NCBI GenBank assembly: GCA_963819905.1
Contig: CAWFXP010000009.1
Location: forward strand, 1 to 64,000
Length of the DNA: 64,000 nt
Origin: CAWCQC01 sp963819905
Lineage (GTDB): Bacteria > Actinomycetota > Thermoleophilia > Gaiellales > Gaiellaceae
Direction: 5' to 3'
Shown in pieces: positions 50,742 to 59,555 of this stretch. A program made the translations under genes and the position numbers. The notes beneath the pieces were generated by a model, which ran no database searches, was not told where the DNA came from, and saw only the letters and a program-made list of their open reading frames with translations. Positions within the stretch are counted from its first letter, which is position 1. Each line of letters opens with the position of its first letter.

Positions 50742-51668
50742 GTGAAGCTCGAAGGCATCCACCACGTGACCTGCATCACGGGCGATGCACCGGCCAACGT
50801 CGATTTCTACACGCGCGTCCTCGGGCTGCGCATGGTCAAGAAGACCGTCAACCAGGACGACCCGTCGGTCTACCACCTGTTCTACGCGGACGAGAAGGGT
50901 AGCCCCGGCGCGGACATCACCTTCTTCGAGTACCCCGGCGCCTCGCCCGGCCGTGCCGGCGCAGGAATGGTGCACACGGTCGTCTGGCGGATCGGCTCCG
51001 AATCGGCGCTCGAGTTCTGGGCGGTGCGCCTCGAGGCCGAAGGCGTCGAGGCTTCGCGCGACGGGAGCCGTCTGCGCTTTGCCGATCCCGAGGGGCTCGC
51101 CCACGAGCTCGCGGTCGTCGCGACAAGCGACGAGCCGCTCCTGGCCGTCCATCCCGAGATCCCGCCGGATGCCGCTCTCCAGGGGTTCGACGCCGTCCGC
51201 GCCTTCGCCGGCGACCCCGAGGAGAGCCGGGCGCTCCTCGAGGGCTCTCTCGGCTTCACGCCTGGAGGAAGCGGCAGCTGGGAGGTGCGAGGTGAGCACC
51301 GCGGCGGGCACTACGCCTACGATCCGCCGCCCGGGGAGCGAGGCGCCCCCGGCGCGGGCACCGTGCACCACGTCGCGTGGGCATCGACGATGGACGACCA
51401 CGAGGCATGGCGGGAACGCGCGCTCGAGGGCGGTGCCCGGCCGACCCCGATCATCGACCGCTTCTGGTTCCACTCGATCTACTTCCGCGAGCCGAGCGGC
51501 GTCCTCTTCGAGATCGCCACTCTCGGACCGGGCTTCTCGGTGGACGAGGATCCGGAGCACCTCGGCGAGGCGCTGATCCTGCCGCCCTCGTTCGAGCACC
51601 TCCGCGAGAAGATCGAGCCGATCCTGACGCCACTGCCCGACCCGCGGGCGAGCTGGGCTGCTCGGTGA
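50742..51668 (+). CDS. VOC-fold ring-cleaving dioxygenase (MhqO-like)
   Basis: This 308-residue protein has two vicinal-oxygen-chelate modules. The first has GIHHVTCITGDAPANVDFYT with the metal His and then MVHTVVWRI. The second has TVHHVAWASTMDDHEAWRER and SIYFREPSGVLFEIATLGPG with the metal Glu. It matches proteins of the MhqO/PcpA-like type that cleave hydroquinones or other thiol-reactive rings. The GTG at 50742 has GACAGGAGG before it. The stop overlaps the esterase start as GTGA. A MarR regulator is 1.1 kb downstream. Confidence 0.85.
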   Translation: MKLEGIHHVTCITGDAPANVDFYTRVLGLRMVKKTVNQDDPSVYHLFYADEKGSPGADITFFEYPGASPGRAGAGMVHTVVWRIGSESALEFWAVRLEAEGVEASRDGSRLRFADPEGLAHELAVVATSDEPLLAVHPEIPPDAALQGFDAVRAFAGDPEESRALLEGSLGFTPGGSGSWEVRGEHRGGHYAYDPPPGERGAPGAGTVHHVAWASTMDDHEAWRERALEGGARPTPIIDRFWFHSIYFREPSGVLFEIATLGPGFSVDEDPEHLGEALILPPSFEHLREKIEPILTPLPDPRASWAAR

Positions 51669-52297
51669 GCCTGGTCTACCGGGTCCGTTCCCCGGTAGGC
51701 GAGCCGGAGGGAGCGCTCGTCCTCTTCCACGGCCGCGGCGCCGACGAGAACGACCTGTTCCCGCTCTTCGAGGCGCTCGACCCCGCCGGGCGGCTCACCG
51801 GCGTGGCGCCCCGCGGCCCGCTGTCATTGCCGCCGGGCGGCGCGCACTGGTACGTCGTTCACGAGATTGGCTTTCCCGACCCCGCCACCTTTCTGCCGAC
51901 CTACGAGCTCGTCTCGGACTGGCTGCGGGAGCTGCCCGACCTGACCGGCGTGCCCTTCGAACGCACCGTCCTCGGCGGCTTCTCCCAGGGCTGCGTGATG
52001 GCCTACGCGCTCGGTCTCGGGAAGGGCCGTCCAGCACCCGCGGGCATCGTCGGCCTGTCCGGCTTCGTGCCGACCGTCGAGGGGCTCGAGCTCGACCTCT
52101 CCGATCGTGCCGGCTTCCGAGTCGCGATCGGGCACGGGACGCACGACCCCGTCATCGGCGTCGAGTGGGGACGGGACGCCCGGGAGCGTCTCTCCGCAGC
52201 GGGGGCCGAGATCCTCTATCGGGAGTCGCCACTCGACCACACGATCGACCCAGGCTACGTGGTCGAGCTCCGCGACTGGTTACGCGAGACAGTCTGA
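51665..52297 (+). CDS. Phospholipase/carboxylesterase-type alpha/beta hydrolase (MhqD-like)
   Basis: This 210-residue hydrolase has the serine nucleophile in LGGFSQGCVMAYALGLG, aspartate in GHGTHDPVIGVEWG and histidine in SPLDHTIDPGYVVELRDWL. FHGRGADENDLFPLFEAL near the N-terminus is the usual oxyanion-hole region of the MhqD/YpfH group. The GTG at 51665 overlaps the dioxygenase stop, so the pair is co-translated. In Bacillus, MhqO and MhqD homologues form a quinone-detoxification unit under MarR-type control. The same role is inferred here. Confidence 0.85.
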   Translation: MSLVYRVRSPVGEPEGALVLFHGRGADENDLFPLFEALDPAGRLTGVAPRGPLSLPPGGAHWYVVHEIGFPDPATFLPTYELVSDWLRELPDLTGVPFERTVLGGFSQGCVMAYALGLGKGRPAPAGIVGLSGFVPTVEGLELDLSDRAGFRVAIGHGTHDPVIGVEWGRDARERLSAAGAEILYRESPLDHTIDPGYVVELRDWLRETV

Positions 52298-52312
52298 CAC
52301 CGGTCGTCGTGT

Positions 52313-52753
52313 CTACGGCGCCGTCGTGAGGCCGTGGCGCCGCATCACTGCCCCGATCTCCGCGAGATCGGGCGGGCCGCCGGCTGCAGCGTCGACGACC
52401 GCCGCTACCTCGCGGAAATAGTCTGGCCCGAGAACCCCGGGAGTGACGATCGCGAGTGCCTTGGCGTCCGCCTCGTACGGGTTGTCGAAGCGGTGAACGA
52501 CCCCGCGAGGGATGCAGAGCACCTCGCCCGGACCGACGTCGATCTGTCGACCTTCGAGCGTCCAGGCGAGGACGCCCTCGAGCCCGTACATCGTCTCCTC
52601 GTATCCGTCATGGCTGTGCGCGGCCGGCAGTCTGGCTCCGGCCGGGACGTCGAACTCGAAGACCGCCACGGACCCTCTCGACGCCTCGCCCTCCAGCAGG
52701 AAGCGAATCGCCATCGGCCCGACCCTGATCTCTTCGCTCACGCTCGTCAGCAC
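52313..52753 (-). CDS. Cupin-domain protein
   Basis: This 146-residue single cupin has the metal motif split as PAAHSHDGYEETMYGLEG and GEVLCIPRGVVHRFDNPY, which keeps the His/Glu/His ligands. Such proteins include quercetinase-like dioxygenases and sugar-binding enzymes. It is convergent with the esterase gene and divergent from marR, with paired MarR-type sites between. That makes it a likely member of the MarR regulon. The GTG at 52753 is the chosen start; a later GTG at 52738 is possible. Confidence 0.8.
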   Translation of the reverse strand: MLTSVSEEIRVGPMAIRFLLEGEASRGSVAVFEFDVPAGARLPAAHSHDGYEETMYGLEGVLAWTLEGRQIDVGPGEVLCIPRGVVHRFDNPYEADAKALAIVTPGVLGPDYFREVAAVVDAAAGGPPDLAEIGAVMRRHGLTTAP

Positions 52754-52775
52754 GACTCCTCCTCTTCTGACGATG

Positions 52776-52827
52776 GTAAAGTGACTTGACGATATCTGGC
52801 AATGACGCAGAAGTCAAGTGACTTTAC
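52776..52827. promoter_or_regulatory. Paired MarR-type operator sites
   Basis: GTAAAGTGACTTGAC (52776-52790) and GTCAAGTGACTTTAC (52813-52827) are inverted copies that differ only at the central base of the shared AAGTGACTT. Each AAGTnACTT core is itself palindromic. One copy overlaps the marR start codon and the other sits 23 bases from the cupin start. This is the expected layout for autoregulation plus control of the divergent gene. Confidence 0.75.
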
Positions 52828-53255
52828 TAAACGATCTCGGCCCGCCGCTCATCGGCGCCCTGCTGCGGATGCCCTGGGAGCAGGTCCAGCGGCGGATGTT
52901 GGAGCAGCTGCACGAGCACGGATTCGACGACCTGGACACACCCCACCTGAACGTCTTGCTGTATCCGGGGCCCCAAGGAGCACGACCTTCCGAGCTCGCC
53001 GAGCGCAGGGGCATGAGCAAGCAAGCGGTCAACTACCTCCTCGGCGAGCTCGAACGTCTCGGGTACCTCGAGCGCCGGGCCGATCCGCATGACCGACGCT
53101 CCAAGCGCGTCGCCCTCACTCGTCGCGGCGAACTGGCTGGACACACGATGAGGGATGCCGTGCGCGAGATCGAGCGCGATTGGAGAGGGCAGCTCGGGCC
53201 GAAACGCTTCGCCCAGCTCCGCGAGCTCCTGCTCGAGCTCAACGAGCTCGCGTAA
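52818..53255 (+). CDS. MarR-family regulator
   Basis: This 145-residue winged-helix regulator has the recognition region RPSELAERRGMSKQAVNYLL and the wing YLERRADPHDRRSKRVALTR. The GTG at 52818 lies inside one of the paired operator sites, so the protein should repress itself. No cysteine is seen near the N-terminus, so its inducer may bind non-covalently. Neighbours suggest control of the cupin and perhaps of the dioxygenase/esterase pair. Confidence 0.88.
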   Translation: MTLLNDLGPPLIGALLRMPWEQVQRRMLEQLHEHGFDDLDTPHLNVLLYPGPQGARPSELAERRGMSKQAVNYLLGELERLGYLERRADPHDRRSKRVALTRRGELAGHTMRDAVREIERDWRGQLGPKRFAQLRELLLELNELA

Positions 53256-53292
53256 CGACACGGGGCTCGAAGCTACCCGCGGAAGCCGCGGC

Positions 53293-54426
53293 TCAACGAC
53301 AGGGCCCGGGATCGATCGGGCGAAGCGGCGGTTCGAGAGCCGCGGCGATCTTCGCCGCGGGCACACCGAACCCGCTCGCGCCGCGCGTGCTCGCGGCGAA
53401 GATCATCGCCACGACGCGGCCGTTGCCGTTGATCACCGGACCGCCGCTGTCGCCGCGCTGCACCTTCCCGCGCAGGGGAACCACGGTGCGCAGCCTCGTA
53501 TGACCTCCGTAGGCATCCGGGGCGAAGACGTTCGTCGGATTCCCGGCCGTCCCGGCTACCGCGGTCAGAGCCCCGTCCCTCGGATACCCGAGCAGCACGA
53601 CCTGGTCGTCCGACGGCGCTTTGGTCGCGAGCTCGAGCTTCGGCGCGCGGAGACCCGGCACGCTCAGGAGCGCCACGTCGTTCCCCGGCTCCAGGTAGAC
53701 GAGCGTGGCCGGGAGCACCTGATCGTCGAGAGCGGCCACCCGCATCTCCTCGCCGCCGGCGACGACGTGCGCGTTCGTGGCGACGAGCCCGCGCCGGACG
53801 ACCCAGCCCGATCCCTGCACGCCCGCCCCGCACGCGAGGCTCTCGACCTTGACGACGCTCGCCGCGACCTCGCGCGTCACCCCCGTGCGAAGGACGCTTC
53901 CGTCGGGCGGCGGCAGCCGGAGGTCGGGCGGCGCCGCAATGAGCGGAAGCGGATCCAGCCTGGCCAGGGTTCTCAGGACCGACCGGGGCGGCACCGCGTC
54001 CACGAGCCCGGAGAGGATCGACGACTTCTGGACGCGCTGCCGGAGCCCGGCCGCGTCGATCTGAAGCGCGGCCACGGCCGCCAGCCAGGCAACCGCCAGC
54101 CCGACGCCGATGCCGATGAGGACGCCGCCGGCCGAGTCAGCGAAGCGCAGCGGGCTGCGCGAGATCGCGAACCGTAAGCGGGTGCCGACGAGGCTCGCCG
54201 TCGCCTGCAGCGCCAGCGCGCCGACGATCGCACCGATCAGGCTGGCGAGCGGCACCCAGGGCGAGTCGCCGCCGCCGGGGAGAAAGAGCGGGCCGACCCG
54301 CGCGCCGACGAGGCCGCCGATCGCGAGGCCGGCCAGGGAGACGAGCTGCGCGCTCAGGCCGCGCTGATACCCGATGACGGCCGAGAGCACGACCCAGCAG
54401 AGGACGACGGCGTCGACCCAGCTCAT
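53293..54426 (-). CDS. marP: MarP-type membrane serine protease
   Basis: This 377-residue protein has a CvpA-like N-terminal domain with four helices (MSWVDAVVLCWVVLSAVIGY onwards) and a trypsin-like periplasmic domain. The triad is His220 in VATNAHVVAGG, Asp250 in EPGNDVALL and Ser327 in VQRGDSGGPVI. Mycobacterial MarP protects cells against acid and oxidative stress by cleaving periplasmic targets. Cys199 in LACGAGVQGSG may form the family's regulatory disulfide. It lies 134 bases downstream of the molybdenum-enzyme operon on the same strand. Confidence 0.88.
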   Translation of the reverse strand: MSWVDAVVLCWVVLSAVIGYQRGLSAQLVSLAGLAIGGLVGARVGPLFLPGGGDSPWVPLASLIGAIVGALALQATASLVGTRLRFAISRSPLRFADSAGGVLIGIGVGLAVAWLAAVAALQIDAAGLRQRVQKSSILSGLVDAVPPRSVLRTLARLDPLPLIAAPPDLRLPPPDGSVLRTGVTREVAASVVKVESLACGAGVQGSGWVVRRGLVATNAHVVAGGEEMRVAALDDQVLPATLVYLEPGNDVALLSVPGLRAPKLELATKAPSDDQVVLLGYPRDGALTAVAGTAGNPTNVFAPDAYGGHTRLRTVVPLRGKVQRGDSGGPVINGNGRVVAMIFAASTRGASGFGVPAAKIAAALEPPLRPIDPGPCR

Positions 54427-54560
54427 CTCGCCTCAGCGAGGCAGGCGACGAGGCCCCCGTACGCGCGGCCTGTTCTTCCGCTGTGATCGAGAGTGCGCAT
54501 CTCGCGATTCGATTGTTGCACCGCCGAGGCAGTTCCCCTGCAGGTGGCTCGAGGGGCTGC

Positions 54561-55031
54561 TCAGGCCGGGAGCTCCTCCGCGGCGCGAAGGACCGCGCGC
54601 ACGATCTTCGTGTAGCCCGTGCAGCGGCAGAGGTTGCCGCCGAGGGCAAGCCTCACGTCGTCCTCCGAGGGCGCCGGGTTCGCGTCGAGTAGTGCCCTGG
54701 CCGAGACCAGCATGCCCGGGGTGCAGAACCCGCACTGGACGCCGCCCTCCTCGAGGATGAGCCGCTGGAGCGGATGAAGCTCCTCGCCGTTCCCGAGCCC
54801 CTCGACCGTCGTGATCTCCCGACCACCCGCCTGGAGGGCCAGGTACGAGCACGCGTTCACGGGACGCCCGTCGAGAAGCATCATGCAGGCGCCGCACTCG
54901 GAGTCGTCGCAGCCCTCCTTCGACCCGGTGAGCCCGAGCTCCGTGCGCACGACCGAGAGAAGCGAGCGATGGGCTTCGACCTCGACGTCGTAGGCGATCC
55001 CGTTGACGGTCAGCGTGGCGGGGTACTTCAT
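54561..55031 (-). CDS. Mo-hydroxylase iron-sulfur subunit (CoxS/XdhC-type)
   Basis: This 156-residue small subunit has two [2Fe-2S] clusters. The ferredoxin-like set is KEGCDDSECGACMMLLDG plus VNACSYLAL, and the second set is VQCGFCTPGMLVSA plus GGNLCRCTGYTKIV. It passes electrons from the Mo site to FAD in xanthine-dehydrogenase-family enzymes. Its start overlaps the stop of the FAD subunit by four bases (ATGA). Gene order is large, FAD, FeS. Confidence 0.93.
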   Translation of the reverse strand: MKYPATLTVNGIAYDVEVEAHRSLLSVVRTELGLTGSKEGCDDSECGACMMLLDGRPVNACSYLALQAGGREITTVEGLGNGEELHPLQRLILEEGGVQCGFCTPGMLVSARALLDANPAPSEDDVRLALGGNLCRCTGYTKIVRAVLRAAEELPA

Positions 55032-55903
55032 CGCGCCTCCTCCGCTCGGGCGAGCGCACGCTCGAGCGCGCGCCGCGCGATCACCGAGACCATCGCGCGC
55101 CGGTAGGCGGCCGAGCCTCGCACGTCGTCGATCGGCTGGGCAGCGCCCGCCGCGGCCTCCGCCGCCTTCTCGATGGTGTCCGCGGACGCGGGCCGGTCGG
55201 CGAGGAGCTTCTCGGCCTCCGGCACGCGTAGGCAGACCGGGGCGACCGCGGTAAGAGCGACCCGCCCTTCGACGATCCTGCCGCTCTCGTCGATCGAGAG
55301 CAGCGCGGCGGCGCCGACCACTGCGATCTCCATGGCCCTGCGGTACTCGAGCCGCACGTAGGCGCTGCCCGCGCGTCCGGCCGGCAGCGGAGGCAACTCG
55401 ACAGCCGTGACGAGCTCGTCCGGCCTGCGCGACGTCTTCCCGGGCCCCTCGAAGAACTCGCCCAGCGCCACCGAGCGGCGCCCGCCGGCCGAGGTCAGCT
55501 CGACCGAGCCGTCGAAGACGAGGAGGGGGCTGCCCGTGTCCATGGCCGGCGAGCCGTTGGCCAGGTTCCCACCGAGCGTGCCCGCGTGACGGGTCGCCGG
55601 CGAGCCGACGAGCACGGACGCATCGGAGAGCGCGCTCCAGCGCGCCTGGACGAGCGGCGACGAGACGACCTCCGCATGTGTGACGAGCGCGCCGATCCGC
55701 AAGCCGCCCGCGTCCGTCTCCGAAAGCCCGCCGAGCTCGCTCAGCCGATGAATCGCCACGAGCGTGTCACCGAGCGGCCGTTTCCCCTGCCGGTCGCCGA
55801 CGACCAGATCGGTGCCGCCGGCGACGAGGTCGGCGCCGGGATGCTCGGCGAGAAGCGCGAGGGCCTCGTCGACGGTACCGGCCTCGAAGTAGGTCCTCGT
55901 CAT
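55028..55903 (-). CDS. Mo-hydroxylase FAD subunit (CoxM-type)
   Basis: This 291-residue FAD-binding subunit has the flavin motifs ADLVAGGTDLVVGDRQGK and ATRHAGTLGGNLANGSPAMD, both standard for the family, and a C-terminal CO-dehydrogenase-flavoprotein domain. The ATG at 55903 overlaps the large-subunit stop as ATGA, and its own stop overlaps the next start, so all three subunits are translated in series. Confidence 0.92.
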   Translation of the reverse strand: MTRTYFEAGTVDEALALLAEHPGADLVAGGTDLVVGDRQGKRPLGDTLVAIHRLSELGGLSETDAGGLRIGALVTHAEVVSSPLVQARWSALSDASVLVGSPATRHAGTLGGNLANGSPAMDTGSPLLVFDGSVELTSAGGRRSVALGEFFEGPGKTSRRPDELVTAVELPPLPAGRAGSAYVRLEYRRAMEIAVVGAAALLSIDESGRIVEGRVALTAVAPVCLRVPEAEKLLADRPASADTIEKAAEAAAGAAQPIDDVRGSAAYRRAMVSVIARRALERALARAEEAR

Positions 55904-58173
55904 GACGCCTCCACTCCGGCGATCGTCGACCACACCCGCTCAGGGGTCATCGGCAGCCGGTGGACGGGCGCGCCGATCACCTTCCTGATGCCGTTCGCGA
56001 CGGCGGCAGCCGTTGCGACGCACGGAGGCTCCCCGACGCCTTTCGAGCCCTTCGGGCCGGCGTTCGGCGTGTCGGTCTCGACCCAGGCGATCTCGATCTG
56101 CGGCGCGTCGGCGGACGTCACGAGCTTGTAGTCGAGGAGGTGCGGATTGCGCTGCCGTCCCTCGTCGTCGAGCTGAGTGCCCTCGCTGAGGGCGAGGCCG
56201 ACGCCCATGACGACCCCTCCCGTCACCTGCCCGTTCGCCCCGATCGGGTTCACGATCGTGCCGCAGTCGTGCGAGGCGGCCACACGGAGGACGCGCACGA
56301 CCCCTGTATCGCGGTCGACCTTCACGTGCGCTGCGTGCGTGATCAGCTGCGGGGCGAGGAACGACTCGTTGCCGAGACGACCGACGCAGCCCTCGGCGTC
56401 GCAGGGCGGCGAGTCGGGAACCTCGCCCGAGCCCTTGCCGTGGAACGTGGCGCCGGAGCCGGCCAGGTCGGCAATGGTCACGGACGTGTCCGGAGCGCCC
56501 TTGACGCGTACGGCGCCGTCGGCCAGCTCGAGGTCGCCGCGATCGGCCTCGAGCTCCGAGGCGGCCGCGTCGAGCAGCTGCTCCCGCAGGTCGATCGCCG
56601 CCTCGACGACCGCGCGGCCGCTGTTGAAGGTGGTCTGCGAGCCGCACGAGCCCATGTCCGAGGGCGCCGCGTCGGTGTCCTGGTAGAGCAGGGAGAAGCT
56701 CTCCGGCTCCATGCCGAGCTGCTCGGCAGCGAGGATCGGGAGAGCCATCACCGCACCGGTGCCGTTCTCCTGGGCTCCCGTCACGATGGTCGCCGTCCCG
56801 TCGGGGTTGAGGTTCACGTAGGCGCCCGAGGCGGAGCCGAAGCACGGCCACCAGCCGCAGGCGACGCCGATCGCCTCGTCGTCGGGCAGGTCGGCGCCGT
56901 AGCCGATGAGCTCGACGGCCCGCGCCAGGGTCTCCTTCATGGCGATCTGGTCGAACTTCTGGCGCGTCGGGCCCTCGGACCCGTCGTCGAGCAGGGTCCG
57001 CTGCCGGAGCTCGACGGGATCGAGCTCGAGCTGGGCGGCCAGCTCGTCCATGTGCTGCTCGAGGGCCCAGCACACCTGGGGAGCAGTCGGAGCCCGAATC
57101 GAGCTCGACGGCTGGGCGTTCGAGTAGTTCAGATACGACTCGACCTTGACGTTCTCGATCTCGTAGGGACCACAGGCGTGCATCGCCGCCATCTGCGCGA
57201 AGAAGCCGCCCTCGCCGCAGTAGGCGCCCTTGTCGAGCACGAGGCGCGCCCGGCGCGCGACCAGCGTCCCGTCGCGGCGGGCGCCGGTCTCGAGCTCGAT
57301 CACCATGCCCTCGCGCCGGTGGCCGATGACGGCGAACTCCTCCCAGCGCGAGAAGACGAGCTTCACCGGCCGGCGGGCGGCTCGAGCGAGCGCGGCGACG
57401 TGGCCCTCGAAGTGGAAGTCGCACTTCGCGCCGAACCCGCCGCCGAGCAGCGGGACGACGATGCGGACGTTCGCCTCGGGAATCTGGAGCGTGTGCGCGA
57501 CGCCGGCCCGCGCGGCATAGGGAACCTGGGTCGACGACCAGACGGTCACCTTGCCTCCCTGCCACTGGGCGATGACCGCCCGGGGCTCGATGGGAACGCC
57601 CTGAGAGCAGTCGCTGACGTAGCGGCCCTTGACGACCACCTCCGCGTCCGACATGGCCGCATCGGCATCCCCCTTGACGATCGTCGAGTAGCCGAGCGTG
57701 TTGCGGTCGCGCACCATCTCGTCGTCGGCCGAGTCGGACTCCCAGTCCTCGTGCACGAGCTCGGCGTCGTCGTCCATCGCGGCCTCGAAGTCGACGACGG
57801 GCGGAAGGGGGTCGTAGTCGACCGCGATCAGGCGGGCCGCCTCCTCGGCGATCTCGGGCGTGACCGCGGCCACGCCGGCGACGATGTCGCCCTCCCAGCG
57901 AACCTTCTCCTTCGCGAAGAGCCTCCGGTCCTGGACCATCCCCCCGTACTTCACGTCCGGGACGTCCTCGTGCGTCAGAACGGCGAGTACCCCACGCAGC
58001 GCGCGCGCCTTCGAGGCGTCGATGCGGGTGATGCGCGCGTGGGTGTGATCCGCGTAGCGGAACTTCGCGTAGAGCTGGCCGGTCAGGTTGAGGTCGGCCG
58101 TGTACCGGCCCGTGCCCGTCACCTTCTCGACTCCGTCCGCCCGGATCGTCTCGCCCCCGAGCACCGTGCTCAT
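55900..58173 (-). CDS. Mo-hydroxylase molybdopterin large subunit (xanthine dehydrogenase family)
   Basis: This 757-residue catalytic subunit has the family start RYTADLNLTGQLYAKFRYAD, the Mo-binding loop VVPLLGGGFGAKCDFHFEGH and the catalytic glutamate in KGSKGVGEPPCVATAAAVAN. Short binding loops differ from known xanthine or CO dehydrogenases, so the substrate (purine, aldehyde or aromatic) is not predictable. It is the first gene of a three-gene operon, divergent from an HtrA protease. A MocA-like transferase for its cofactor may be the gene at 62416. Confidence 0.9.
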   Translation of the reverse strand: MSTVLGGETIRADGVEKVTGTGRYTADLNLTGQLYAKFRYADHTHARITRIDASKARALRGVLAVLTHEDVPDVKYGGMVQDRRLFAKEKVRWEGDIVAGVAAVTPEIAEEAARLIAVDYDPLPPVVDFEAAMDDDAELVHEDWESDSADDEMVRDRNTLGYSTIVKGDADAAMSDAEVVVKGRYVSDCSQGVPIEPRAVIAQWQGGKVTVWSSTQVPYAARAGVAHTLQIPEANVRIVVPLLGGGFGAKCDFHFEGHVAALARAARRPVKLVFSRWEEFAVIGHRREGMVIELETGARRDGTLVARRARLVLDKGAYCGEGGFFAQMAAMHACGPYEIENVKVESYLNYSNAQPSSSIRAPTAPQVCWALEQHMDELAAQLELDPVELRQRTLLDDGSEGPTRQKFDQIAMKETLARAVELIGYGADLPDDEAIGVACGWWPCFGSASGAYVNLNPDGTATIVTGAQENGTGAVMALPILAAEQLGMEPESFSLLYQDTDAAPSDMGSCGSQTTFNSGRAVVEAAIDLREQLLDAAASELEADRGDLELADGAVRVKGAPDTSVTIADLAGSGATFHGKGSGEVPDSPPCDAEGCVGRLGNESFLAPQLITHAAHVKVDRDTGVVRVLRVAASHDCGTIVNPIGANGQVTGGVVMGVGLALSEGTQLDDEGRQRNPHLLDYKLVTSADAPQIEIAWVETDTPNAGPKGSKGVGEPPCVATAAAVANGIRKVIGAPVHRLPMTPERVWSTIAGVEAS

Positions 58174-58280
58174 TCCGGACCTCCCGCGTTCGCCTTCGCT
58201 GTCAGGGGCGATCCTACCGCCGACGGAGCGCCGGCAACGGCTCACATCCGTTGCGCCGGACGAGCGGTCCCGAACACTCC

Positions 58281-58327
58281 TTAATCGCCGCTTCATCTCC
58301 GCTTAACGCGGCGACACGGCCGGTTAA
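58281..58327 (+). promoter_or_regulatory. Spaced TTAA repeats upstream of htrA
   Basis: CTTAAT (58280), CTTAAC (58302) and GTTAAG (58323) are spaced by 22 and 21 bases, two helical turns, in otherwise GC-rich DNA just upstream of the protease start. OmpR/PhoP-type response regulators bind such direct repeats on one face of DNA, and HtrA genes are often under such control. The role is inferred. Confidence 0.4.
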
Positions 58328-58350
58328 GACGGCGCCGGTAGAACTGCCCC

Positions 58351-59547
58351 ATGGCTTCGGTCTTCCTCCGCGGCGCCGGGCTGGTGGCAGCCGGCGCGCT
58401 CGGTGCGGGCATCGCCCTCGGCGTCGGCGCAGCGGTCTGGCCCGACACGACCACGACCACGGTCGTCGAGCCGGTAGCCGCGCCGGCGACGAGCACCGAG
58501 TCGGAGTCGGCCAGCAGAAGCCAGGCGGCCGCGTTCTCGCCCGACAGCGCGCTCTCGATCGAGGAGATCTACCGCCGTTCCGGGCCCGGGGTCGTGCAGA
58601 TCGCCGCCTCGCAAGGCGAAGGCTCGACGAGCCCGCAGGGCGATCAGGAGCGCGCGCTCGGCTCGGGCTTCGTGATCAACAAGAACGGCCACATCATCAC
58701 GAACTACCACGTCGTTCAGGGCGCCACCGAGGTCGCGGTCAACTTCTCGGGCGGCGACCGCGTGAAGGCGACCATCGTCGGCACCGACCCCTCGACCGAT
58801 CTCGCCGTCCTCAAGGTCGATCTTCCCTCGACCGCTCTCACCCCCCTTCCGCTCGGGAACTCCGACGAGGTCGGGGTGGGCGAGGCCGTCGTCGCGATCG
58901 GCAATCCGTTCGGCCTCGACCGGACGGTGACGTCCGGCATCGTGAGCGCCATCCAGCGGCAGATCACGTCGCCGAACGGCTTCCTGATCGACCACGTCAT
59001 CCAGACGGACGCCGCGATCAACCACGGGAACTCGGGCGGCCCCCTCCTGAACGCGGAGGGCGAGGTGATCGGCGTCAACTCGCAGATCGAGACCGGCGGC
59101 TACGCCGAGGGCAATGTCGGCGTCGGGTTCGCCGTCCCGGTGAACACCGTCAAGGACGTCGCGGCGCAGCTCATCGAGACCGGCAAGGTCGAGCGGGCGT
59201 TCCTCGGCATCGAGATGCAGACGATCAGCGAGGAGACGGCCGGCAGCCTGCGCCTCCCCGTCGCGAGCGGCGTGCTGATCGCGACCATTCGACCCGGCAG
59301 CCCGGCCGACGAGGCGGGCCTGAAGGGCGGCAACACGAGCGCCGTCGTCGACGGCGAGACCTGGGTGCTCGGCGGAGACGTCATCGTCGAAGCCGACGGC
59401 ACGAAGATCACCGACGCGGATCAGCTCCGCGACATCGTCCTCTCCAAGAAGCCCGGCGATACCCTCGAACTGGAGGTCAATCGGGACGGCAAGAACGTCG
59501 CCATCTCCGTCAAGCTTGGACGTCAGCCAACGACACCCACCGGCTAG
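58351..59547 (+). CDS. HtrA/DegP-type S1C serine protease with PDZ domain
   Basis: This 398-residue protein has one N-terminal anchor helix and Thr-rich linker, a protease domain with His120 (ITNYHVVQG), Asp150 (DPSTDLAVL) and Ser228 (AINHGNSGGPLL), and a PDZ domain with the carboxylate-binding loop FLGIE near 286. It degrades or refolds damaged envelope proteins. The start ATG at 58351 is the only one that includes the anchor. It is divergent from the Mo-enzyme operon and followed by strong hairpins. Confidence 0.92.
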   Translation: MASVFLRGAGLVAAGALGAGIALGVGAAVWPDTTTTTVVEPVAAPATSTESESASRSQAAAFSPDSALSIEEIYRRSGPGVVQIAASQGEGSTSPQGDQERALGSGFVINKNGHIITNYHVVQGATEVAVNFSGGDRVKATIVGTDPSTDLAVLKVDLPSTALTPLPLGNSDEVGVGEAVVAIGNPFGLDRTVTSGIVSAIQRQITSPNGFLIDHVIQTDAAINHGNSGGPLLNAEGEVIGVNSQIETGGYAEGNVGVGFAVPVNTVKDVAAQLIETGKVERAFLGIEMQTISEETAGSLRLPVASGVLIATIRPGSPADEAGLKGGNTSAVVDGETWVLGGDVIVEADGTKITDADQLRDIVLSKKPGDTLELEVNRDGKNVAISVKLGRQPTTPTG

Positions 59548-59555
59548 ACGTTCCT

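Noticed and set aside
55960..58284. Long plus-strand open frame opposite the Mo-hydroxylase large subunit
   Set aside because: Antisense shadow caused by GC-rich codon bias; the minus-strand protein has all family motifs.
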